Shown: positions 1 to 6,195 of the stretch, in pieces
Layout of the letters: every line of letters starts with the position of its first letter
Numbering within the stretch: the first letter of the stretch is position 1
From: an uncultured Collinsella sp.
GTDB taxonomy: Bacteria; Actinomycetota; Coriobacteriia; Coriobacteriales; Coriobacteriaceae
NCBI GenBank assembly: GCA_900548515.1
Contig: URKU01000069.1
Location: 1 to 9,983 of the forward strand
Direction of reading: 5' to 3'
DNA: 9,983 nucleotides
The notes under the pieces: model-generated
What the model was told of the DNA's origin: nothing
The model's input: only the letters and a program-made list of their open reading frames with translations
Databases searched by the model: none
Program-made: the position numbers and the translations under genes

Positions 1-1
1 G

Positions 2-106
2 CTTAATGTTTTGGTTGATGCTTGCAAGCGTATATGAAGCGAGCCTATCGCTGCGGTTTCCTTTTTCGATCTTGCGCTCGTCCATAATTCTTGCTTTAAA
101 TAAGGC
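2..106 (-). pseudogene. In-frame continuation of the radical SAM gene beyond the amber codon
   Basis: Directly after the TAG at 107-109 the same minus-strand frame runs 35 codons with no stop to the window edge. It begins ALFKARIMDERKIE and has a plausible protein-like composition. Such a segment is expected between the barrel and the SPASM domain of a maturase. Seen: the frame is open. Inferred: a single substitution (for example CAG or GAG to TAG) split the gene. An internal ATG at 83-85 could in principle restart translation, but the position is unlikely to give a functional domain. The rest of the reading frame lies outside the window. Confidence 0.55.
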
Positions 107-1024
107 CTAATTCAGTTGACTTGAGAACTTGTCATTGTAGGGGGCGATACGTCCGTTGCGTTCCAAGTAGTTGAATTGAACATCGCAAGCCTCGATATCC
201 TTATCATTTATAAAGGAAGAGACTGTTTTATAGATGTTGTTCGTGTCGACTACGGCATTAAAATGAATATATTTGTTGCGTTCAGGATGGTTGTCTAAAA
301 TCATATGAACATTGTCTATAACTGCTTGGTATGAGGACTCACCATTAGCGTAATGCCTAGACTTATCATGGATTTGCAGCGGCCCGTCAAGACTGATTAG
401 CAAATAGAATTCATGCCCAGAATCGAAGAAGAATTTAACCATATCTTCAGATAAAAGAGAGCAATTGGTTGTAATTCGAAATGAGATGTGTTTTCCTTCA
501 AATACCTGTTCTGCATATTGAGTAATTAGCTTAATTTCACTAAATCGAAGGAGAGGTTCTCCTCCATAAAATGCTACGACCGGGTTTGGGTTGTCAATCG
601 AGTGCATCTTAAAGAATTCGATTGCATGTTTGGCCGTCGAAACAGACATAGAGTTATGACTGTGGGTTCTGTTGTATAAGGAGTTTTCGGAATAGATACA
701 GTAATCACATCGGAAGTTGCAAGATTGAGTCAGCTGAAGGGTTATCATCCGTAAATTTCTTTCCAGCTTAACTTTCAAAAGGTCAATTGATGGATAAGCG
801 ACATCCTGCAATGGCGAATCGCAGCAGTAGCCACATGATTGTAGTAACTGGAATTCTTGGTCTGATTTATAGGAGTCGGGGCAAACTTCGCCTGCTTGGA
901 CTTCTGAGATGTAATTGAAGAGATCTTTGCTTACTGCAAGTATCTCGTTTCGATTGGCATCATAAATGTAGTGGCCCAAGAGGGTCTTTATGGGTAGAAC
1001 TAACATCTCTACCGCCTCTTTCAT
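107..1024 (-). CDS. Radical SAM protein, peptide-maturase-like, probably truncated by an in-frame stop
   Basis: Encodes 305 residues from the first ATG. The [4Fe-4S]/SAM motif CxxxCxxC is at C102, C106 and C109, followed by GGEPL (154-158), TTN (185-187) and ISLDGP (210-215), as in the radical SAM core of SPASM-type enzymes. The roughly 90 residues before the core resemble the leader-recognition region of RiPP maturases and include a Cys cluster (C64, C67, C68). SPASM-type maturases usually have 400 or more residues with a C-terminal cysteine-rich cluster domain; here the protein ends just after the barrel at a TAG, and the frame stays open beyond it. Met7 (ATG at 1004-1006) may be the real start: an AAAGAGG Shine-Dalgarno lies 8 nt upstream, while Met1 has none. 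The gene is clearly more AT-rich than its neighbours, suggesting transfer. Radical SAM membership is certain; substrate is unknown and no precursor peptide is visible in the window. Confidence 0.85.
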   Translation of the reverse strand: MKEAVEMLVLPIKTLLGHYIYDANRNEILAVSKDLFNYISEVQAGEVCPDSYKSDQEFQLLQSCGYCCDSPLQDVAYPSIDLLKVKLERNLRMITLQLTQSCNFRCDYCIYSENSLYNRTHSHNSMSVSTAKHAIEFFKMHSIDNPNPVVAFYGGEPLLRFSEIKLITQYAEQVFEGKHISFRITTNCSLLSEDMVKFFFDSGHEFYLLISLDGPLQIHDKSRHYANGESSYQAVIDNVHMILDNHPERNKYIHFNAVVDTNNIYKTVSSFINDKDIEACDVQFNYLERNGRIAPYNDKFSSQLN

Positions 1025-1051
1025 TTCACTAATGTTATTTTAGTGAACTAA
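1025..1051. promoter_or_regulatory. Operator-like dyad in front of the radical SAM gene
   Basis: TTCACTAA (1025-1032) and its exact reverse complement TTAGTGAA (1040-1047) are separated by 7 bp. The right half is itself part of a second overlapping dyad, TTAGT-GA-ACTAA (1040-1051), giving three half-sites with the ACTAA/TTAGT core. The element lies between the predicted transcription start and the start codon, where a repressor could act. It could also fold as an AT-rich RNA hairpin. No regulator gene is visible beside it. Confidence 0.4.
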
Positions 1052-1063
1052 GATGTTTACTAT

Positions 1064-1092
1064 AAGGTATCCATTTATAAACGTATTGTCAA
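1064..1092 (-). promoter_or_regulatory. Predicted promoter of the radical SAM gene
   Basis: On the minus strand a perfect -35 hexamer TTGACA (plus positions 1087-1092) is followed after 17 bp by TACCTT (1064-1069), a weak -10. The predicted start of transcription is near 1057, leaving a leader of about 33-50 nt before the two candidate ATGs. The surrounding DNA is AT-rich, as expected for a promoter. The -35 and spacing are good and the -10 is poor. Confidence 0.45.
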
Positions 1093-1212
1093 ACATATAT
1101 TGCTAAAATAGAAACAATTTATAGACTGAGTCGGTCGTATTCTTTGGGCGAATGCTCCTATAATCTAGCCTTCGCTGCTGTCGGGAGGGAAGGACTAGGG
1201 CTCCGTTATTCT

Positions 1213-1228
1213 GTTGAAACGCTTTAAC
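1213..1228. promoter_or_regulatory. LacI-type pseudo-palindrome upstream of fucO
   Basis: GTTGAAACGCTTTAAC is a 16-bp dyad, 6 of 8 positions symmetric, centred on CG, the general form of LacI/GalR-family operators. The core AACGCTTT (1218-1225) recurs in inverted orientation as AAAGCGTT at 1261-1268. The region 1025-1327 otherwise holds no gene. A TTGACG at 1233-1238 could be a -35 box, but I find no convincing -10 for it, so the fucO promoter remains unassigned. A further stem (1286-1292 with 1302-1308) lies in the presumed fucO leader. Confidence 0.3.
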
Positions 1229-1327
1229 ACTTTTGACGTTCTCACGCGTTTTTTGTTTCAAAAGCGTTAGGATGGGACTCATAGCGTGGGGCGTAATGGG
1301 TGCCCCGCACACGATGGGAGGCTATCA

Positions 1328-2494
1328 ATGGCTAATCGTTTCGTTCTCAATACCATCTCTTATCATGGTTCCGGCGCCATCAAGGAGATCCCCGGTGAGC
1401 TCCAGCGTCGCGGCTACAAGAAGATCTTCGTCTGCTCCGACCCCGACCTGGTCAAGTTTGGCGTTACCGCCAAGGTGACCGACGAGCTCGACGCCGCCGG
1501 CATCGCTTGGAGCCTCTACTCCGAGATTAAGCCCAACCCCACGATCCAGAACGTCAAGGACGGCGTCGAGGCCTTCAAGGCCGCCGAAGCTGACGCTATC
1601 GTGACCATCGGTGGCGGCTCCTCCATGGACACCGCTAAGGCCATCGGCATCATCATCAACAACCCCGAGTTCGCCGATGTCCGTAGCCTCGAGGGCGTTG
1701 CTCCGACTAAGAACCACGCCGTGTTCACCATCGCCGTGCCGACGACCGCCGGTACTGCCGCTGAGGTGACCATCAACTACGTCATCACCGACCCCGAGAA
1801 GGTCCGCAAGTTCGTGTGCGTCGACACCAACGACGCCCCCGAGGTCGCCGTCGTCGACCCCGACATGATGGCTTCCATGCCCGCCGGCCTGACTGCTTCC
1901 ACCGGCATGGACGCTCTGACCCACGCCATCGAGGGCTACACCACCAAGGGCGCCTGGGAGCTCTCCGACATGTTCCACTTTGAGGCCATTAAGCTGATCA
2001 GCGAGAACCTGCGCGACTCCGTCGCCGAGGCCAAGTCCGGTCAGCCCGGCTCCGGCCGCGAGGGCATGGCTCTTGGCCAGTATGTCGCCGGCATGGGCTT
2101 CTCCAATGTTGGCCTGGGCATCGACCACGCCATGGCTCACACCCTGTCCGCTCACTACGACACCCCGCACGGCGTCGCCTGCGCCATGCTGCTGCCGATT
2201 GCTATGGAGTTCAACAAGCCGGTTTGCATCGAGCGCCTGGCCAAGGTCGCCGTTGCCATGGGCGTTGACACCACGGGCATGAGCACCGACGAGGCCGCCG
2301 ATGCCGCCATCGCCGCCGTCAAGCAGCTCTCTGCCGACGTGAACATCCCGCACGTCTGCGAGGCCATGAAGGCTGACGAGATCGAGGTCCTGGCCAAGGA
2401 CGCCATGGCCGACGCCTGCTTCCCGGGCAACCCGCGCGAGGCGACGCTCGACGACGTCATCGAGCTCTTCAAGAAGATCTGCCCGGCTGCCTAA
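1328..2494 (+). CDS. fucO: Lactaldehyde reductase / iron-containing alcohol dehydrogenase
   Basis: A 388-residue group III Fe-dependent alcohol dehydrogenase that closely matches my memory of E. coli FucO along its whole length, including the MANR start. FucO reduces L-lactaldehyde to (S)-1,2-propanediol with NADH in anaerobic fucose and rhamnose breakdown, in the cytosol; related enzymes also reduce glycolaldehyde. The nucleotide-binding GGGS is at 95-98 and PTTAGT at 138-143. The metal ligands align with E. coli D196, H200, H263 and H277: here D195, H199, H267 and H281 (in TPHG). The ATG at 1328 is chosen over the in-frame ATG at 1286 because GGGAGG (1316-1321) lies 6 nt before it and the family begins here. 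No fucose or rhamnose genes are adjacent, so the gene seems monocistronic and its physiological substrate is less certain than its family. Confidence 0.93.
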   Translation: MANRFVLNTISYHGSGAIKEIPGELQRRGYKKIFVCSDPDLVKFGVTAKVTDELDAAGIAWSLYSEIKPNPTIQNVKDGVEAFKAAEADAIVTIGGGSSMDTAKAIGIIINNPEFADVRSLEGVAPTKNHAVFTIAVPTTAGTAAEVTINYVITDPEKVRKFVCVDTNDAPEVAVVDPDMMASMPAGLTASTGMDALTHAIEGYTTKGAWELSDMFHFEAIKLISENLRDSVAEAKSGQPGSGREGMALGQYVAGMGFSNVGLGIDHAMAHTLSAHYDTPHGVACAMLLPIAMEFNKPVCIERLAKVAVAMGVDTTGMSTDEAADAAIAAVKQLSADVNIPHVCEAMKADEIEVLAKDAMADACFPGNPREATLDDVIELFKKICPAA

Positions 2495-2504
2495 CTTGGT
2501 TCGG

Positions 2505-2629
2505 CGGGCCCCTGCCCGTTAGCCCCACAATCGTCCTCGGACATGTCGGAAGCCCCCGCTGCGCACTTCGTGCGGCGGGGGCTTCCTCCGTCCTGCGGAA
2601 AGATTGTGGGGCTAACGGGCAGGGGCCCG
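2505..2629. repeat. Nested 125-bp inverted repeat with 28-bp perfect arms
   Basis: The left arm (2505-2532) and right arm (2602-2629) are exact reverse complements over 28 bp, beginning CGGGCCCCTGCCCG. Between them sits a second independent hairpin (2548-2586). Fifteen-base unpaired spacers lie on each side, so the whole could form a long cruciform or a two-tier RNA stem. There is no ORF, no obvious target-site duplication and no transposase. It fills most of the 257-bp gap between fucO and the M42 peptidase gene. It may be a dispersed intergenic repeat or a MITE-like element. Confidence 0.8.
2548..2586 (+). terminator. Inner GC-rich hairpin downstream of fucO
   Basis: GGAAGCCCCCGC (2548-2559) pairs perfectly with GCGGGGGCTTCC (2575-2586), and CGCAC/GTGCG closes a TTC loop inside it. 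The stem is very stable and lies 54 nt after the fucO stop codon. It lacks a real T-run, so intrinsic termination is likely but not proven; it may instead act as a 3' end stabiliser or as part of the enclosing repeat. Confidence 0.45.
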
Positions 2630-2751
2630 ACGGCTCGTTATCGTGGCGGGCGCAGTTCTGAAGAGCTCGATGGGTCATCTCGCTAGGTAAAAAGATGGTT
2701 CGCGGTGGTATCGTTGCTGTGGGTTTAATTCGATATGAAAGGGTGACTTTG

Positions 2752-3780
2752 GTGTCCAAGATGGATTCTACGCTCTCCTATATTACTGACCAGTTGAAGG
2801 CGCTGACTTCTATTGCTTCGCCTACAGGCTATACCCGTGCGGCGACTGATTATCTGATGGAGACGTTGCGCGATATGGGCTTTGGGCCCGAGCGCTCCAA
2901 TAAGGGCAATGTGCTCGTTGGGCTTGGTGGTGAGGGTGAGCCGCTCGTGTTGGCGAGCCATGTCGATACCCTGGGCGCCATGGTGCGCTCCATTAAGGAC
3001 AATGGCCGCCTGCGTCCCACGACGCTTGGTGGACACCAGTGGTCTACGGCCGATGGCGAGAACTGCACCGTCTACACGCGTGACGGCAATGTGTACACGG
3101 GTGTGGTCCTCAATACCGAGCCTTCGGCGCACGTGGCCGATGAGCCGGTCAAAACCATCGAGAAGAACATGGAGATCTTGCTCGACGAGAACGTCGACAG
3201 CAAGGACGATGTGCTCGAGCTGGGTATTCAGACCGGCGACATCATCGCTATGGATCCGCGCACCACGGTGACGGAGAGCGGATACATTAAGAGCCGCTTC
3301 CTGGACGACAAGCTGTCCGCGTCGATTCTGCTGGGTCTGGCCCGCGCCGTTGCTGACGGCGAGGTGTCGCTTTCGCGCAAGGTGTCGCTGCTCTTTACGG
3401 TGTACGAGGAGGTCGGTCACGGCGGCGCCTTTGTGCCGGCCGACACGCGCGAGATGATCAGCGTGGACATGGGCTGCGTGGGCGACGACCTGGGCTGCAC
3501 CGAGCGCATGGTTTCGATTTGCGCCAAGGATTCGGGCGGTCCGTACAACTACGACCTGGTAACCACGCTGTCCAACATCGCGCGCGAGCTGGAGCTCGAT
3601 TACGCCATCGATGTGTACCCGCACTATGGCTCCGACGTCGAGGCCACGCTCTCGGCCGGCTACGACATTCGCCATGGTCTGATCGGCCCCGGCGTGTACG
3701 CGAGCCACAACTACGAGCGCAGCCACATGGACGGCGTGCGCAACACCTTCGAGCTCGTCCGCGCCTACGTACAGCGCTAG
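2752..3780 (+). CDS. M42 family metallopeptidase (glutamyl aminopeptidase-like)
   Basis: A 342-residue cytosolic M42 aminopeptidase-type hydrolase with a dinuclear metal site. Visible: H70-x-D72 (first ligand motif), DDK at 185-187 (bridging Asp), E219-E220 (general base and ligand in EEVG), D239, and a C-terminal His in ASHNYERSH (H319 or H325). The GTG at 2752 is the preferred start, because AAAGGG (2738-2743) is 8 nt upstream; the in-frame ATGs at 2695 and 2761 are poorer. The length suits the family. The stretch HVDTLGAMVRSIKDNGRL and the C-terminal YERSH region resemble the M42 subfamily known from N-acetylglutaminylglutamine amide (NAGGN) osmolyte clusters, but no such partner genes are here. 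The natural peptide substrate is therefore unknown. It appears monocistronic, with hairpins on both sides. Confidence 0.88.
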   Translation: MSKMDSTLSYITDQLKALTSIASPTGYTRAATDYLMETLRDMGFGPERSNKGNVLVGLGGEGEPLVLASHVDTLGAMVRSIKDNGRLRPTTLGGHQWSTADGENCTVYTRDGNVYTGVVLNTEPSAHVADEPVKTIEKNMEILLDENVDSKDDVLELGIQTGDIIAMDPRTTVTESGYIKSRFLDDKLSASILLGLARAVADGEVSLSRKVSLLFTVYEEVGHGGAFVPADTREMISVDMGCVGDDLGCTERMVSICAKDSGGPYNYDLVTTLSNIARELELDYAIDVYPHYGSDVEATLSAGYDIRHGLIGPGVYASHNYERSHMDGVRNTFELVRAYVQR

Positions 3781-3788
3781 CGATGCAG

Positions 3789-3830
3789 CGGCCTCGGCTG
3801 ATACGGCAGTACCGACCGAGGCCGTCCTCT
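3789..3830 (+). terminator. Probable terminator of the M42 peptidase gene
   Basis: CGGCCTCGG (3789-3797) and CCGAGGCCG (3816-3824) form a perfect 9-bp stem around an 18-nt loop that can pair further (CTG with CAG). A pyrimidine stretch, TCCTCTCT, follows. It begins 9 nt after the stop codon of the peptidase gene. The tract is not a clean T-run, so efficiency is uncertain. Confidence 0.55.
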
Positions 3831-3831
3831 C

Positions 3832-3902
3832 TAAGTTGCGGTGAAATAGGGACTGTTTGGCGGTTTTAAACGTTTAAACAGTCCCTATTTCACCGCAACT
3901 TA
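3832..3902. repeat. Perfect 27-bp inverted repeat between convergent genes
   Basis: The arms 3832-3858 and 3876-3902 are exact reverse complements; each contains the core TGAAATAGGGACTGTTT. The 17-nt loop (3859-3875) contains a further AAACGTTT palindrome. The element lies between the convergent M42 peptidase gene and mnmA and could serve as a bidirectional terminator or transcription barrier. The GGGACTGT core resembles dispersed repeats I associate with Coriobacteriia and other gut anaerobes, often thought to be moved by REP-associated transposases. That family link is from memory and not tested. Confidence 0.8.
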
Positions 3903-3916
3903 TGAAGGGGATGGGA

Positions 3917-5017
3917 CTACTTGATGGCGGCAGTCACGGTGCCGCCGCCGAGGACGACGTCGCCGCGGTAGACGACGACAGCCTGGCCGGGGGCGATGGC
4001 GCGCTGCGGCTCGTCAAAAGTTAGCAGCATTTGCCCGTCTTCGCCGCGCGTAAGGGTTGCTGCCTGGTCTTTCTGACGGTAGCGGTACTTGGCGCCCACG
4101 CGAATGCCGCCGGCATCGAGTTCTGCCTCCATGCGGTCGGCAGGGGCACTCCAGATCCAGTCGTTGGCCGTGAGCGCTGTGGCCGTTAGGTCCTCGGCCT
4201 CGCCCAGATGCACGGTGCTGCTGTCGGCGTCGACGCCCGTTACGTACACGGGATGCGCCATCGCGACGCCCAGGCCCTTGCGCTGGCCGATGGTGTAGCG
4301 CAGCGCGCCGTTGTGGCGCCCGACCACGCTGCCGTCGCGCCACACAATGTCGCCCGGTGCAGCGGGATGTCCGCAGCGGCGCTCGATATAGCCCGCGTAG
4401 TCACCGTCTGGAATAAAGCAGATGTCCTCGCTTTCGGCCTTCTGGGCGTTGGTGAAGCCCTGCTCGGCGGCAATGCGGCGCACGTCGCGCTCTTTGTCTA
4501 GGCCTGCCAGCGGAAAGATCGTGTGCGCCAGGCGCTCCTGCGTAAGCGAATACAAAAAGTAGCTTTGGTCCTTTTTGGGATCTTCGCCGCGATGGAGCTG
4601 CCAGGTGCCGTCTGCCGCCTGGCTTGTTTTGGCGTAATGTCCCGTTGCGATGTAGTCGCAGCCCATGTCCAGCGCCGCATCGAGCAGCGCGCCAAACTTA
4701 ATGTGGCGGTTGCAGATAATGCACGGATTGGGCGTCAGCCCCTCCCGGTAGGCGCTCACAAAGCGCTCGATAACGCTGTGGTCGAACGTCTGCTGCAGGT
4801 CGAGCACGCGATGGGGGATCCCCAAGCGCTCGGCGACGGCCTTTGCATCGGCGATGTCGCGGTCGACCTTGCTCATGCCCGTGGCGGGGTCGGGCGCGGG
4901 GCAGGTGAGGCGCATGGTGGCGCCGACGCATTCGTATCCCTGGCTTTTGAGCAGGTACGCGGTCACGCTGGAATCGACGCCGCCGCTCATGGCGACGAGC
5001 ACGCGCTTGTTGTGCAT
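3917..5017 (-). CDS. mnmA: tRNA-specific 2-thiouridylase MnmA
   Basis: A 366-residue enzyme that thiolates the wobble uridine (U34) of tRNA-Lys, -Glu and -Gln, using ATP to adenylate the base and persulfide sulfur passed from a cysteine desulfurase. The ATP PP-loop SGGVDSS is at 11-17, ATGHYAK at 124-130, the catalytic cysteine C99 in NPCIIC, and the second catalytic cysteine C200 in SEDICFI. The C-terminal beta-barrel follows from about residue 275. Length and motif spacing are normal. The ATG has AAGGAG 9 nt upstream. It lies downstream of cysK in the same direction, and the gap contains a T-tailed hairpin and a likely promoter, so expression is probably at least partly independent. In Bacillus mnmA follows cymR and a desulfurase gene; the desulfurase is absent here. 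Confidence 0.97.
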   Translation of the reverse strand: MHNKRVLVAMSGGVDSSVTAYLLKSQGYECVGATMRLTCPAPDPATGMSKVDRDIADAKAVAERLGIPHRVLDLQQTFDHSVIERFVSAYREGLTPNPCIICNRHIKFGALLDAALDMGCDYIATGHYAKTSQAADGTWQLHRGEDPKKDQSYFLYSLTQERLAHTIFPLAGLDKERDVRRIAAEQGFTNAQKAESEDICFIPDGDYAGYIERRCGHPAAPGDIVWRDGSVVGRHNGALRYTIGQRKGLGVAMAHPVYVTGVDADSSTVHLGEAEDLTATALTANDWIWSAPADRMEAELDAGGIRVGAKYRYRQKDQAATLTRGEDGQMLLTFDEPQRAIAPGQAVVVYRGDVVLGGGTVTAAIK

Positions 5018-5045
5018 GGGGAGGTTCTCCTTGGTGGCATGTGGC

Positions 5046-5085
5046 CAAAAAAGAAAAGCGGCGCGGGAGGCTGGTTCCGCGCCGC
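5046..5085 (-). terminator. Intrinsic terminator after cysK, overlapping the mnmA leader
   Basis: On the minus strand GCGGCGCGG (5085-5077) pairs with CCGCGCCGC (5066-5058) around a 10-nt loop and is followed by TTTTCTTTTTT. This is a textbook rho-independent terminator for transcripts coming from cysK, whose stop codon lies 114 nt upstream. It ends only about 29 nt before the mnmA start codon, so it could also attenuate mnmA. Confidence 0.8.
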
Positions 5086-5089
5086 AGAC

Positions 5090-5098
5090 ATTGTAGCA
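5090..5098 (-). promoter_or_regulatory. Extended -10 promoter for mnmA
   Basis: Read on the minus strand this is TGCTACAAT, an exact extended -10 (TGn followed by TACAAT, 5 of 6 matches to TATAAT). No good -35 is found 16-18 bp upstream, as is usual for extended -10 promoters. Transcription would begin near 5083, inside the first strand of the terminator-like hairpin at 5058-5085, and give a leader of about 65 nt before the mnmA ATG. Confidence 0.45.
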
Positions 5099-5176
5099 AG
5101 TTCGGGCGTCATGTGGGACACCCTGTTGGGATGAGCCCAGGCTGCCAGAAGAGAGGGGAGACCGGCGTGCCTTGGA

Positions 5177-5193
5177 CTCGTTCTAAGAACGAG
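5177..5193. repeat. 17-bp perfect palindrome just after cysK
   Basis: CTCGTTCT and AGAACGAG flank one central A, 5 nt beyond the cysK stop codon. The arms are symmetric to the centre, which fits a protein-binding dyad better than an RNA hairpin, although a stem with a 3-5 nt loop is possible. No T-run follows, so it is not an intrinsic terminator by itself. Confidence 0.4.
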
Positions 5194-5198
5194 AAGCT

Positions 5199-6137
5199 CT
5201 AGTCCTGGAACAGTGCCGTGGACAGGTAGCGCTCGCCGGTGTCGGCAAGCAGGGCCACGATGGTCTTGCCCTCGTTCTCGGGGCGCTTGGCCAGCTGCAG
5301 TGCGGCCCACACGGCGGCACCGGACGAAATGCCCACGAGCACGCCCTCCTTGTGGCCCAAGGCGCGGCCGGTAGCAAAGGCGTCGTCGTTCTCGACGGGG
5401 ATGATCTCGTCGTAGACCTGGGTGTCGAGGACGTCGGGCACAAAGCCAGCGCCGATGCCCTGGATCTTGTGCGGGCCGGCCTGACCCTTGGAGAGCACCG
5501 GGGAGGTGGCAGGCTCGACGGCGACGACCTTAATCTCGGGGTTCTGCTCCTTGAGGAACTCGCCCACGCCGGTCACGGTACCACCGGTGCCAACGCCGGC
5601 GACGAAGATGTCGACCTGGCCGTCGGTGTCGTCCCAGATCTCGGGGCCGGTCGTGGCCTTGTGAATGGCGGGGTTGGCGGGGTTCACAAACTGGCCGGCG
5701 ATGATGCTGTTGGGAGTCTCCTTCTGCAGCTCCTCGGCCTTGGCGATAGCGCCCTTCATACCCTTGGAGCCGTCGGTGAGCACGAGCTGCGCACCGTATG
5801 CCTGCATCAGCTTGCGGCGCTCGACGGACATGGTCTCGGGCATGGTGATGATCACCTTGTAGCCGCGGGCGGCCGCTACCGAGGCGATGCCGACGCCGGT
5901 ATTGCCGCTCGTGGGCTCGATGATGGTGTAGTCGCCGCCGCGCATGAGCTTGCCTGCCTTCTCGGCCTCGTCAATCATGTTCTTGGCGACGCGGTCTTTA
6001 ACGGAGCCGGCGGGGTTGAAGTATTCCAGTTTGACGAGCACGCGAGCCTTGAGGTCCTCGTCGGCCTCAAAGTGGGTGAGCTCCAGAAGCGGGGTGTGGC
6101 CGATAAGCTGATCGATGGACGTGTAAACCTTGCTCAT
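5199..6137 (-). CDS. cysK: Cysteine synthase A (O-acetylserine sulfhydrylase)
   Basis: A 312-residue PLP enzyme of fold type II that makes L-cysteine from O-acetyl-L-serine and sulfide in the cytosol, the last step of cysteine synthesis. The PLP lysine is K47 in NPAGSVKDR, the substrate loop TSGNTG is at 76-81, the phosphate-binding GTGGT at 183-187, and the C-terminal PLP-ring serine lies in GISSGAA (269-275). Length and start are normal for CysK; GGAGG lies 6 nt before the ATG. The gene is transcribed away from an Rrf2-family regulator, with a strong promoter overlain by dyads. In Bacillus CysK is also a co-repressor partner of the Rrf2 protein CymR; whether that applies here is inference. 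CysK and CysM can be hard to separate by motif alone, but the length and sequence favour CysK. Confidence 0.95.
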   Translation of the reverse strand: MSKVYTSIDQLIGHTPLLELTHFEADEDLKARVLVKLEYFNPAGSVKDRVAKNMIDEAEKAGKLMRGGDYTIIEPTSGNTGVGIASVAAARGYKVIITMPETMSVERRKLMQAYGAQLVLTDGSKGMKGAIAKAEELQKETPNSIIAGQFVNPANPAIHKATTGPEIWDDTDGQVDIFVAGVGTGGTVTGVGEFLKEQNPEIKVVAVEPATSPVLSKGQAGPHKIQGIGAGFVPDVLDTQVYDEIIPVENDDAFATGRALGHKEGVLVGISSGAAVWAALQLAKRPENEGKTIVALLADTGERYLSTALFQD

Positions 6138-6195
6138 GGTGAACCTCCAAAGTGTTCAAGTTGCTGGTTGCCGTGTGGTTTCACGGTGCGTGTAG

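Noticed and set aside
107..109. Amber codon recoding (read-through or a non-standard code) in the radical SAM gene
   Set aside because: At least five intact genes in the window end in TAG, so it is an ordinary stop here; a nonsense mutation is simpler.
1103..1312. A 69-codon minus-strand frame upstream of the radical SAM gene, considered as a RiPP precursor
   Set aside because: It starts inside the fucO leader, has no ribosome binding site and no leader/core character, and would end upstream of the promoter predicted for the maturase gene.
1325..2353. A 342-codon minus-strand frame opposite fucO
   Set aside because: Low-complexity Gly/Val/Asp/His-rich translation, fully antisense to an unambiguous FucO; shadow ORF.
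2505..2629. An insertion sequence or CRISPR array
   Set aside because: There is no transposase ORF and no target duplication, and only one inverted pair rather than spaced direct repeats.
2725..3726. A 333-codon minus-strand frame opposite the M42 peptidase gene
   Set aside because: Antisense shadow of a gene with all its metal ligands intact; no motif of its own.
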